Shown here: positions 52,113 through 63,199 of the stretch, one piece after another | Layout of the letters: every line of letters begins with the position of its first letter | Numbering within the stretch: the first letter of the stretch is position 1 | Assembly (NCBI RefSeq): GCF_932526225.1 | Contig: NC_064047.1 | Span: forward strand, 248,001-312,000 | Length of the DNA stretch: 64,000 bases | DNA from: Nematostella vectensis | Taxonomy: Eukaryota; Cnidaria; Anthozoa; Actiniaria; Edwardsiidae | Direction: 5' to 3' | Position numbers and translations under genes: made by a program | Notes under the pieces: generated by a model | The model's input: only the letters and a program-made list of their open reading frames with translations | The model's database searches: none | Told to the model about the DNA's origin: nothing

Positions 52113-54124
52113 AATATACCTTGCTTAATAAACAAAGACATGTTACAAACTTATTTAATAATAGGTAACAACTGCAATATTGTATGAAGAGAGTGCCCCT
52201 CTCTTCCCCCTGCTATTGTTGAAATTATGCTCAATAAACTTTTACCTCTTCCCTCTCCACCAGTTAAGCATTCTATGTATGCTTCCCTGTACAAAATGCA
52301 CCCCTTCAAATAGAACATTAAAGTTTACATACTTGTTTACTTCCTCAAACTCTTTGCTTTGTGTTTTTTGTTAACTTCCTAGGATTAAATTGAATACATA
52401 TAATCAATAAATCTAGCAAGCTTATTTTGCAAACTCTCTTTTTTTTATTATTTTTGCGCAAAACCTATCAGGACTAAGGGGGTCCAGCACAAAAAAAAAA
52501 AAACGAATTAAAAAAAAAGCCCATTGGCCTGGGATCGAACCCGGTCTGAAGAACAAAACGGAAACCATACATACGGATTACCCAATCGGTATGGCAACAC
52601 AAGGCTTTTACGGAAGGCTGTAAAGAACCCGAAGGCCCCAAGCACCGATATTTCCGAGCGAATATGCTGTACAACACTCTTGCAAGGTATCCCAACCCGC
52701 GCATTAATGGGGAGGACAATAACCAGGATCCCAGGCCTGTAATACGGTTACGCCACGCACAGCTCGCCGAGATTGTGGATGACAAAAAATAGAGGTCTAT
52801 TTGGGCGTCTTGGGTCCCTTGGGGACTCGCCATGCGCACGGGCGCATCTCTTTTATTGTGTACATGACATCAAATTAGCGAAGAAAAAAGACGCTGTTTT
52901 GGTATCATGTGAAAATCATAAAATAAATAGAAATAAAGACGTAAGGGGGGAGAATATTGACATCTTCATATTAGAATATTGACAAAATCCGCAATTTTGT
53001 CTACGCTGACTAAGTAAAGCTGTATTTTACTTTAAATGGGCAGCAGCATAGTACTGCGCATGTCTGGAGTCAGTGATTATTGTAGGCTTTTAAGTGTCAA
53101 CAAACAGTTGAACTTTTTAAAAGCTGTGAATACCTTATTAAATAATATGCAATATTATATTGAAAACTATGTTAATTGACAGTTTGTGGTCATTTTTTTT
53201 TGTTTTGTTTAAAGTCTCCCACATGTACCAAAAGCTCATAAGTCAGTATTAGAATTTCAGTGAAGTTCATTGTGTCAGGGCTCTAGAGCTATTGCAAATC
53301 TCTTAACCATGACACTCCCCCTTTAAAGGAAAGTAAAAAAAATCAAAATTGTTGGTGGGGGTCTCTGTTGTGTTTGTTTTCTTTTTAGTTTTGTTCTATT
53401 ATTATTATCATTATTATTTTCTTTTTTAGAGGGGGAGGGGAATTCAGCTAAAAATAGCCAAGGGTCAATTCAAGCAACTAGTACAAAAGATGTTTTTTGC
53501 AGTCCTTTATTCAATATATTCAAGGTTATCATGCAATTCTGTTGTTTGACTGCATATATATATATATTTTTTTTCATTCTTTTCATTACAAGTTCTATAT
53601 GTGTAAGTGGTGACCATAGCTATGATTACTATTATTTAGAATATTTTTTTACCTACTAAAAGAAAACAACTTGACTGCAAAACACTTACTGTAGGGCACT
53701 CGATATTAGGCATTACCTTCATGTGGATGTAAGGTTGAAATGTCAAAACCTTCATTAACCCGTGAACTACGCTTTAGCGTATTACACTTTGTTGTGATCT
53801 GATTCTATTGTTCTTTTTTGTGTTTTACTAACTATAACTGTTTAACTATCACACCTTGTTTCACGAGTTAATGAAAACCACTCTAATTACTTACAGTAAT
53901 TCTTTTTTAATATTATTATTTACTTGTATAATTTAGATGAGCAATACATATTTCTTCTTGGCCTTGTAGAGCTCATCTCGTTCCTCAAAAATAACAAACG
54001 AAATTAAGTTTGTTCTTATTTTGGTGCAAAGGAATCTACAGTAGTTTTCTAATCAGATAATTGTTTTTCTTTTAACACTAACCTGTTATTTCAACAGCTC
54101 TTACTTGAGTTTGCTTGTCTCAGA
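52113..54124. repeat. 2-kb array unit 27 (2,012 bp)
   Basis: B box (minus) at 52531-52541. It carries the one-base core deletion (CAAGGTATCCC near 52,684). AGGATTAAATTG near 52,381 and an ATT tract interrupted by C near 53,409 are private. Confidence 0.97.
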
Positions 54125-56133
54125 AATATACCTTGCTTAATAAACAAAGACATGTTACAAACTTATTTAATAATAGGTAACAACTGCAATATTGTATGAA
54201 GAGAGTGCCCCTCTCTTCCCCCTGCTATTGTTGAAATTATGCTCAATAAACTTTTACCTCTTCCCTCTCCACCAGTTAAGCATTCTATGTATGCTTCCCT
54301 GTACAAAATGCACCCCTTCAAATAGAACATTAAAGTTCACATACTTGTTTACTTCCTCAAACTCTTTGCTTTGTGTTTTTTGTTAACTTCCTAGGAACAA
54401 CTTGAATACATATAATCAATAAATCTAGCAAGCTTATTTTGCAAACTCTCTTTTTTTTATTATTTTTGCGCAAAACCTATCAGGACTAAGGGGGTCCAGC
54501 ACAAAGAAAAAAAAAAAGGAATTAAAAAAAAAGCCCATTGGCCTGGGATCGAACCCGGTCTGAAGAACAAAACGGAAACCATACATACGGATTACCCAAT
54601 CGGTATGGCAACACAAGGCTTTTACGGAAGGCTGTAAAGAACCCGAAGGCCCCAAGCACCGATATTTCCGAGCGAATATGCTGTACAACACTCTTGCAAG
54701 GTATCCCAACCCGCGCATTAATGGGGAGGACAATAACCAGGATCCCAGGCCTGTAATACGGTTACGCCACGCACAGCTCGCCGAGATTGTGGATGACAAA
54801 AAATAGAGGTCTATTTGGGCGTCTTGGGTCCCTTGGGGACTTGCCATACGCACGGGCGCATCTCTTTTATTGTGTACATGACATCAAATTAGCGAAGAAA
54901 AAAGACGCTGTTTTGGTATCATGTGAAAATCATAAAATAAATAGAAATAAAGACGTAAGGGGGGAGAATATTGACATCTTCATATTAAAATATTGACAAA
55001 ATCCGCAATTTTGTCTACGCTGACTAAGTAAAGCTGTATTTTACTTTAAATGGGCAGCAGCATAGTACTGCGCATGTCTGGGGTCAGTGATTATTGTAGG
55101 CTTTTAAGTGTCAACAAACAGTTGAACTTTTTAAAAGCTGTGAATACCTTATTAAATAATATGCAATATTATATTGAAAACTATGTTAATTGACAGTTTG
55201 TGGTCATTTTTTTTTTGTTTTGTTTAAAGTCTCCCACATGTACCAAAAGCTCATAAGTCAGTATTAGAATTTCACTGAAGTTCATTGTGTCAGGGCTCTA
55301 GAGCTATTGCAAATCTCTTAACCATGACACTCCCCCTTTAAAGGAAAGTAAAAAAAATCAAAATTGTTGGTGGGGGTCTCTGTTGTGTTTGTTTTCTTTT
55401 TAGTTTTGTCCTATTATTATTATTATTATTTTCTTTTTTAGAGGGGGAGGGGAATTCAGCTAAAAATAGCCAAGGGTCAATTCAAGCAACTAGTACAAAA
55501 GATGTTTTTTTGCAGTCCTTTATTCAATATATTCAAGGTTATCATGCAATTCTGTTGTTTGACTGCATATATATATATATTTTTTCTTTCTTTTCATTAC
55601 AAGTTCTATATGTGTAAGTGGTGACCATAGCTATGATTACTATTATTTAGAATAATTTTTTACCTACTAAAAGAAAACAACTTGACTGCAAAACACTTAC
55701 TGTCGGGCACTCGATATTAGGCATTACTTTCATGTGGATGTAAGGTTGAAATGTCAAAACCTTCATTAACCCGTGAACTACACTTTAGCGTATTACACTT
55801 TGTTGTGATCTGATTCTATTGTTCTTTTTTGTGTTTTACTAACTATTACCGTTTAACTATCACACTTTGTTTCACGGGTTAATGAAAACCACTCTAATTA
55901 CTTACAGTAATTCTTTTTTAATATTATTATTTACTTGTATAATTTAGATGAGCAATACATATTTCTTCTTGGCCTTGTAGAGCTCATATTGTTCCTCATA
56001 AATAACAAACAAAATGAAGTTTGTTCTTATTTGGTGTAAAGGAATCTACATTAGTTTTCTAATCAGATAATTGTTTTTTTTTAACACTCACCTGTTTTTT
56101 CAACAGCTCTTACTTGAGTTTGCTTGTCTCAGA
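54125..56133. repeat. 2-kb array unit 28 (2,009 bp); mosaic
   Basis: B box (minus) at 54545-54555. It carries the core deletion (near 54,698). From about 55,650 it changes to a form shared with unit 29 (TGTCGGGCACTCG, AACTACACTTTAGCG). Confidence 0.97.
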
Positions 56134-58137
56134 AATAGACCTTGCTTAATAAACAAATATATCTTACAAACTTATTTAAAAATAGGTAACAACTGCAATA
56201 TTGTATGAAGAGAGTGCCCCTCCCTTCCCCCTGCTATTGTTGACATTATGCTCAATAAACTGTTACCTCTCCCCTCTCCACCAGTTAAGCATTCTTTGTA
56301 TGCTTCCCTGTACAAAATGCGCCCCTTCAAATAGAACATTAAAGTTCACATACTTGTTTACTTCCTCAAACTCTTTGCTTTGTGTTTTTTGTTAACTTCC
56401 TAGGAACAAATTGAATACATATAATCAATAAATCCTGCAAGCTTATTTTGCAAACTCACTTTTTTTTATTATTTTTGCGCAAAACCAATCAGGATTAAGG
56501 GGGTCAAGCACAAAGAAAGAAAACGAATAAAAAAAAAGGCCCATTGGCCTGGGATCGAACCCGGTCTGAAGAACAAAACTGAAACCATACATACGGATTA
56601 CCCAATCGGTATGGCAGAACAAGGCATTTACGGAAGGCTGTAAAGAACCCGAAGGCCCCAAGCACCGAAATTTCCGAGCGAATATGCTGTACAACACTCT
56701 TGCAAGGTTATCCCAACCCGCGCATTAATGGGGAGGACAATAACCAGGATCCCAGGCCCGTAATACGTTTACGCCACGCACAGCTCGCCGAGATTGTGGA
56801 TGACAAAAAATAGAGGTCTATTTGGGCGTCTTGGGTCCCTTGGGGACTCGCCATGCGCACGGGCGCATCTCTTTTATTGTGTACATGACATCAAATTAGC
56901 GAAGAAAAAAGACGCTGTTTTGGTATCATGTGAAAAGCATAAAATAAATAGAAATAAAGACGTAAGGGGGGAGAATATTGACATATTCATATTAGAATAT
57001 TGACAAAATCCGCAATATTGTCTACGCTGACTAAGTAAAGCTGTATTTTACTTTAAAGGGGCAGCAGTATAGTACTGCGCATGTCTGGAGTCAGTGTTTA
57101 TTGTAGGCTTTTAAGTGTCTACAAACAGTTGAACTTTTTAAAAGCTGTCAATACCTTATTAAATAATATGCAATATTATATTGAAAACTATGTTAATTGA
57201 CAGTTTGTGGTCATTTTTTTTTGTTTTGTTTAAAGTCTCCCACATGTACCAAAAGCTCATAAGTCAGTATTAGAATTTCACTGAAGTTCATTGTGTCAAG
57301 GCTCTAGAGCTATTGCAAATCTCTTAAACATGACACTCCCCCTATAAAGGAAAGTAAAAAAAATCAAAAGTGTTGGTGGGGGTCTCTGTTGTGTTTGTTT
57401 TCTTTTTAGTTTTGTTCTATTGTTATTATTATTTTCTTTTTTAGAGGGGGAGGGGAATTCAGCTAAAAATAGCCAAGGGTCAATTCAAGCAACTAGAACA
57501 AAAGATGTTTTTTTGCCGTCCTTTATTCAATATATTCAAGGTTATCATGCAATTCTGTTGTTTGACTGCATATATATATATTTTTTTCTTTCTTTTCATT
57601 ACAAGTTCTATATGTGTAAGTGGTGACCATAGCTATGATTACTATTATTTAGAATAATTTTTTACCTACTAAAAGAAAACAACTTGACTGCAAAACACTT
57701 ACTGTCGGGCACTCGATATTAGGCATTACTTTCATGTGGATGTAAGGTTGAAATGTCAAAACCTTCATTAACCCGTGAACTACACTTTAGCGTATTACAC
57801 TTTGTTGTGATCTGATTCTATTGTTCTTTTTTGTGTTTTACTAACTATTACCGTTTAACTATCACACTTTGTTTCACGGGTTAATGAAAACCACTCTAAT
57901 TACTTACAGTAATTCTTTTTTAATATTATTATTTACTTGTATAATTTAGATGAGCAATACATATTTCTTCTTGGCCTTGTAGAGCTCATCTCGTTCCTCA
58001 TAAATAACAAACAAAATTAAGTTTGTTCTTATTTGGTGCAAAGGAATCTACATTAGTTTTCTAATCAGATAATTGTTTTTTTTTTTAACACTCACCTGTT
58101 ATTTCAACAGCTCTTACTTGAGTTTGCTTGTCTCAGA
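56134..58137. repeat. 2-kb array unit 29 (2,004 bp)
   Basis: B box (minus) at 56551-56561. It is the most diverged core together with unit 30 (CAGAACAAGGCATTT, ACCGAAATTTCC, CAGGCCCGTAATACG). The A-box match survives as TGGCGTAAACG and the 11-bp arms are intact. Confidence 0.97.
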
Positions 58138-60324
58138 AATAGACCTTGCTTAATAAACAAATATATCTTACAAACTTATTTAATAATAGGTAACAACTGC
58201 AATATTGTATGAAGAGAGTGCCCCTCCCTTCCCCCTGCTATTGTTGACATTATGCTCAATAAACTGTTACCTCTCCCCTCTCCACCAGTTAAGCATTCTA
58301 TGTATGCTTCCCTGTACAAAATGCGCCCCTTCAAATAGAACATTAAAGTTCACATACTTGTTTACTTCCTCAAACTCTTTGCTTTGTGTTTTTTGTTAAC
58401 TTCCTAGGAACAAATTGAATACATATAATCAATAAATCCAGCAAGCTTATTTTGCAAACTCACTTTTTGTTATTATTTTTGCGCAAAACCAATCAGGATT
58501 AGGGGTGGTAAAGCACAAAGAAAGAAAACGAATAAAAAAAAAAGCCCATTGGCCTGGGATCGAACCCGGTCTGAAGAACAAAACGGAAACCATACATACG
58601 GATTACCCAATCGGTATGGCAGAACAAGGCATTTACGGAAGGCTGTAAAGAACCCGAAGGCCCCAAGCACCGAAATTTCCGAGCGAATATGCTGTACAAC
58701 ACTCTTGCAAGGTCATCCCAACCCGCGCATTAATGGGGAGGACAATAACCAGGATCCCAGGCCCGTAATACGGTTACGCCACGCACAGCTCGCCGAGATT
58801 GTGGATGACAAAAAATAGAGGTCTATTTGGGCGTCTTGGGTCCCTTGGGGACTCGCCATGCGCACGGGCGCATCTCTTTTATTGTGTACATGACATCAAA
58901 TTAGCGAAGAAAAAAGACGCTGTTTTGGTATCATGTGAAAAGCATAAAATAAATAGAAATAAAGACGTAAGGGGGCAGAATATTGACATATTCATATTAT
59001 AATATTGACAAAATCCGCAATATTGTCTACGCTGACTAAGTAAAGCTGTATTTTACTTTAAAGGGGCAGCAGCATAGTACTGCGCATGTCTGGAGTCAGT
59101 GTTTATTGTAGGCTTTTAAGTGTCTACAAACAGTTGAACTTTTTAAAAGCTGTCAATACCTTATTAAATAATATGCAATATTATATTGAAAACTATGTTA
59201 ATTGACAGTTTGTGGTCATTTTTTTTGTTTTGTTTAAAGTCTCCCACATGTACCAAAAGCTCATAAGTCAGTATTAGAATTTCACTGAAGTTCATTGTGT
59301 CAAGGCTCTAGAGCTATTACAAATCTCTTAAACATGACACTCCCCCTTTAAAGGAAAGTAAAAAAAATCAAAATTGTTGGTGGGGGTCTCTGTTGTGTTT
59401 GTTTTCTTTTTAGTTTTGTTCTATTATTATTATTATTTTCTTTTTTAGAGGGGGAGGGGAATTCAGCTAAAAATAGCCAAGGGTCAATTCAAGCAACTAG
59501 TACGTCAGTATTAGAATTTCACTGAAGTTCATTGTGTCAGGGCTCTAGAGGTATTGCAAATCTCTTAAACATGACACTCCCCCTTTGTTTTATTTTTAGT
59601 TTTGTTCTGTTATTATTATTATTTTCTTTTTTAGAGGGGGAGGGGAATTCAGCTAAAAATAGCCAAGGGTCAGTTCAAGCAACTAGTACAAAATATGTTT
59701 TTTGCAGTCCTTTATTCAATATATTTTAGATTATCATGCAATTCTGTTGTTTGACTGCATATATATATTTTTTTTCTTTCTTTTCATTACAAGTTCTATA
59801 TGTGTAAGTAGTGACCATAGCTATGATTACTATTATTTAGAATAATTTTTTACCTACTAAAAGAAAACAATTTGACTGCAAAACACTTACTGTAGGGCAC
59901 TCGATATTAGGCATTACTTTCATGTGGATGTAAGGTTGAAATGTCAAAACCTTCATTAACCCGTGAACTACGCTTTAGCGTATTACACTTTGTTGTGATC
60001 TGATTCTATTGTTCTTTTTTTGTGTTTTACTAACTATTACCGTTTAACTATCACACTTTGTTTCACGGGTTAATGAAAACCACTCTAATTACTTACAGTA
60101 ATTCTTTTTTAATATTATTATTTACTTGTATAATTTAGATGAGCAATACATATTTCTTCTTGGCCTTGTAGAGCTCATCTCGTTCCTCATAAATAACAAA
60201 CAAAATGAAGTTTGTTCTTATTTGGTGCAAAGGAATCTACATTAGTTTTCTAATCAGATAATTGTTTTTTTTTAACACTCACCTGTTATTTCAACAGCTC
60301 TTACTTGAGTTTGCTTGTCTAAGA
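58138..60324. repeat. 2-kb array unit 30 (2,187 bp) with internal duplication
   Basis: B box (minus) at 58556-58566. The extra length comes from a partial tandem duplication inside the unit (59,267-59,503 copied at 59,504-59,690). Confidence 0.97.
59267..59690. repeat. Internal direct duplication, offset 237 bp, second copy deleted
   Basis: GTCAGTATTAGAATTTCACT recurs at 59,267 and 59,504, and both copies run on to GCAACTAGTAC. The second copy lacks about 50 bp between CACTCCCCCTTT and TTGTTTTATTTTTAG. That deletion starts exactly at the right TTAA-side end of the putative piggyBac-type element. Confidence 0.9.
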
Positions 60325-61541
60325 AATAGACCTTGCTTAATAAACAAATATATCTTACAAACTTATTTAATAATAGGTAACAACTGCAATATTGTATGAA
60401 GAGAGTGCCCCTCCCTTCCCCCTGCTATTGTTGACATTATGCTCAATAAACTGTTACCTCTCCCCTCTCCACCAGTTAAGCATTCTATGTATGCTTCCCT
60501 GTACAAAATGCGCCCCTTCAAATAGAACATTAAAGTTCACATACTTGTTTACTTCCTCAAACTCTTTGCTTTGTGTTTTTTGTTAACTTCCTAGGAACAA
60601 ATTGAATACATATAATCAATAAATCCAGCAAGCTTATTTTGCAAACTCACTTTTTTTATTATTTTTGCGCAAAACCAATCAGGATTAGGGGGGTCAAGCA
60701 CAAAGAAAGAAAACGAATAAAAAAAAAGCCCATTGGCCTGGGATCGAACCCGGTCTGAAGAACAAAACGGAAACCATACATACGGATTACCCAATCGGTA
60801 TGGCAACACAAGGCTTTTACGGAAGGCTGTAAAGAACCCGAAGGCCCCAAGCACCGATATTTCCGAGCGAATATGCTGTACAACACTCTTGCAAGGTTAT
60901 CCCAACCCGCGCATTAATGGGGAGGAAAACAACTAGGATCCCAGGCCCGTCTACGGTTACGCCACGCACAGCTCGCCGAGATTGTGGATGACAAAAAAAA
61001 GAGGTCTATTTGGGCGTCTTGGGTCCCTTGGGGACTCGCCATGCGCACGGGCGCATCTCTTTTATTGTGTACATGACATCAAATTAGCGAAGAAAAAAGA
61101 CGCTGTTTTGGTATCATGTGAAAAGCATAAAACAAATAGAAATAAAGACGTAAGGGGGGAGAATATTGACATATTCATATTAGAATATTGACAAAATCCG
61201 CAATATTGTCTACGCTGACTAAGTAAAGCTGTATTTTACTTTAAAGGGGCAGCAGCATAGTACTGCGTATGTCTGGAGTCAGTGTTTATTGTAGGCTTTT
61301 AAGTGTCTACAAACAGTTGAACTTTTTAAAAGCTGTCAATACCTTATTAAATAATATGCAATATTATATTGAAAACTATGTTAATTGACAGTTTGTGGTC
61401 ATTTTTTTTGTTTTGTTTAAAGTCTCCCACATGTACCAAAAGCTCATAAGTCAGTATTAGAATTTCACTGAAGTTCATTGTGTCAAGGCTCTAGAGCTAT
61501 TGCAAATCTCTTAAACATGACACTCTTTTAAACATGACACT
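60325..61541. repeat. 2-kb array unit 31, truncated (about 1.2 kb)
   Basis: B box (minus) at 60740-60750. The core has a scrambled stretch near 60,925-60,955 (GAGGAAAACAACTAGG, GGCCCGTCTACGG), yet keeps GATCCCAGGCC and the A-box match. The unit stops at AAACATGACACT, a few bases before the expected CCCCCTTTAA of the putative element. Confidence 0.95.
61511..61541. repeat. 14-bp direct duplication at the array junction
   Basis: TTAAACATGACACT occurs at 61,511-61,524 and again at 61,528-61,541. In every other unit it occurs once. It marks the breakpoint between the two arrays. Confidence 0.9.
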
Positions 61542-61570
61542 ATTTAAAAAAAAATAATATAATAATATAT
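61542..61570. other. AT-only filler between the arrays
   Basis: A/T-only sequence (ATTTAAAAAAAAATAATAT and so on) before the first AATATCGATA of the second array. It may be a degenerate start of the second unit type or repair filler. Nothing else is visible. Confidence 0.5.
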
Positions 61571-62110
61571 AATATCGATACTTAATTATACTGTTCTTGG
61601 TGGGTCATGACAAAAAAAAGGTATAGGGACATTTTTATGTACTCTTAGCATCTCCGATGTGCTCGTGCTTTGTTCAGGATCCTGTATATATTTTATGAAC
61701 ACAAGAATTAACTAGATTCCTTAGATAACTTGATTAAGTAGATTCTAACGCAGAGCATAGCGCGTGATAGATTGATATACCTTTTTTTTCGAGTATAATA
61801 TTTTATTTTTCCCAATGTTAATTTTTGGAATTTACATTCGGAAAAATATATCGATTGTAACCTTTTGGAGGTTACACTCGTAAAAAAAAATCCAGAATGT
61901 AACCCTGAAGCCTTTCCCGAATGTAACCTCCAGTCCGATGGCGACTTTGCTTGGGATAGTTTACGATACCAATAGTATTAAAAGTAATTTTCATTACAAT
62001 TCACTTCAGCAATGCCACGTTAGTCTTTCGTTGCGGGCACTTGACTACTAACGCAGCTACCCGGGTTCGATTCCCGCTGATAGGCTTTTTTTTTTCTTTA
62101 TTTTTTTTTA
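61571..62110. repeat. 543-bp family, unit 1 (540 bp)
   Basis: Most diverged unit of this array (GGTGGGTCATGAC, GCATCTCCGATG). It holds a 14-bp inverted repeat, GGAGGTTACACTCG (61,867-61,880) and CGAATGTAACCTCC (61,918-61,931), with one mismatch. In the later units the left arm has decayed to GGAGGTAAAACTCG. Confidence 0.95.
62014..62085 (+). other. tRNA-like segment with B box, second array unit 1
   Basis: B box GGTTCGATTCC at 62,064-62,074. A degenerate A box TAGTCTTTCGT starts at 62,021, 43 bases earlier, the normal tRNA spacing. A 10-T run follows directly at 62,086-62,095. The T-arm CCGGG-TTCGATT-CCCGC pairs at four of five positions. The acceptor ends (GCCACGT and TGATAGG) do not pair and the anticodon arm is poor, so a functional tRNA is unlikely. 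It looks like a tRNA-derived Pol III promoter relic. Confidence 0.5.
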
Positions 62111-62656
62111 AATATCGATACTTAATTATACTGTTCTTGGTGTGTCATGAGATAAAAAGAAGGTATAGGGACATTTTTATGTACTCTCAGCATCTTTGAT
62201 GTGCTCATGCTTTGTTCAGGATCCTGTATATATTTTATGCACACAAGAATTATCTAGATTCCTTGGATAACTTGATTAAGTAGATTCTAACGCAGAGCAT
62301 AGCGCGCGATAGATTGATATACCTTTTTTTCCGAGTATAATATTTTATTTTTCCTAATGTTACTTTTTGGAATTTACATTCGGAAAAAAATTATCGATTG
62401 TAACCTTTTGGAGGTAAAACTCGTAAAAAATTCCCGAATTTAACCCTGAAGCTTTTCGCGAAGGTAACCTCCAGTCAGATGGTGACTTGGCTTGGAATAG
62501 TTTACGATACCAATAGTGTTAAAAGTAATTTTCATTACAATTCCCTTCAGCAATGCCACGTTAGTCTTTCGTTGCGGGCACTTGACTACTAACGCAGCGT
62601 CCCGGGTTCGATTCCCGCTGATAGAGTATATTTTTTTTTGCCTTATTTTTGTTTTA
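62111..62656. repeat. 543-bp family, unit 2 (546 bp)
   Basis: Contains CGCAGCGTCCCGGG before the B box, where units 1 and 4 read CGCAGCTACCCGGG. TAGAGTATAT separates the tRNA-like end from the T-run. Confidence 0.95.
62555..62626 (+). other. tRNA-like segment, second array unit 2
   Basis: B box at 62,605-62,615. The T-run starts about five bases after the segment (from about 62,631), so the terminator-like tract is slightly displaced compared with unit 1. Confidence 0.48.
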
Positions 62657-63199
62657 AATATCGATACTTAATTATACTGTTCTTGGTGTGTCATGAAATA
62701 AATAGAAGGTATAGAGACATTTTTATGTACTCTAAACCTTTTTGATGTGCTCATGATTTGTTCAGGATCCTGTATATATTTTATGCACACAAGAACTAAC
62801 TAGATTCCTTGGATAACTTGATTTAGTAGATTCTAACGCAGAGCATAGCGCGCGATAGATTGATATACCTTTTTTCCGAGTATAATATTTTTTTCCCTAA
62901 TGTTAGTTTTTAGAATTTACACTCGGAAAAAAATTATCGATTGTAACCTTTTGGAGGTAAAACTCGTAAAAAATTCCCGAATGTAACCCTGATGCTTTTC
63001 CCGAATGTAACCTCCAATCAGATGGTGACTTTGCTTGGGATAGTTTACGATACCAATAGTGTTAAAAGTAATTTTCATTACAATTCCCTTCAGCAATGCC
63101 ACGTTAGTCTTTCGTTGCGGGCACTTGACTACTAACGCAGCGTCCCGGGTTCGATTCCCGCTGATAGCGTATATTTTTTTTTGCCTTATTTTTGTTTTA
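62657..63199. repeat. 543-bp family, unit 3 (543 bp)
   Basis: Near-identical to the first 400 bp of unit 4 (both read CTCTAAACCTTTTTGATG and GATTTAGTAGATTC). Confidence 0.95.
63098..63169 (+). other. tRNA-like segment, second array unit 3
   Basis: B box at 63,148-63,158. It has the same body as unit 2 and is followed by GTATATTTTTTTTT. Confidence 0.48.

Larger units (their letters stand above)
1..61541. repeat. Tandem array of ~2.0 kb units (30 complete + 1 truncated)
   Basis: The same sequence recurs 31 times in the same orientation, with spacings mostly of 1,987-2,033 bp. I placed unit boundaries arbitrarily six bases before the motif CCTTGCTTAATAA, which occurs once per unit. Units differ by scattered substitutions, small indels and microsatellite length, so they are real diverged copies and not a simple copy artefact. 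The less AT-rich core is the best conserved part and the microsatellites the least. No protein-coding gene is visible: the short open frames that recur in every unit lie in overlapping frames on both strands and are broken by one-base indels in some units. The left edge lies outside the window. Confidence 0.98.

Noticed and set aside
1-61541. Known tandem RNA gene arrays (5S rRNA, U1-U6 snRNA, histone or rDNA spacer, spliced leader)
   Set aside because: I looked for their hallmark sequences on both strands by eye and saw none. A full Rfam search was not possible here, so an unusual homologue is not excluded.
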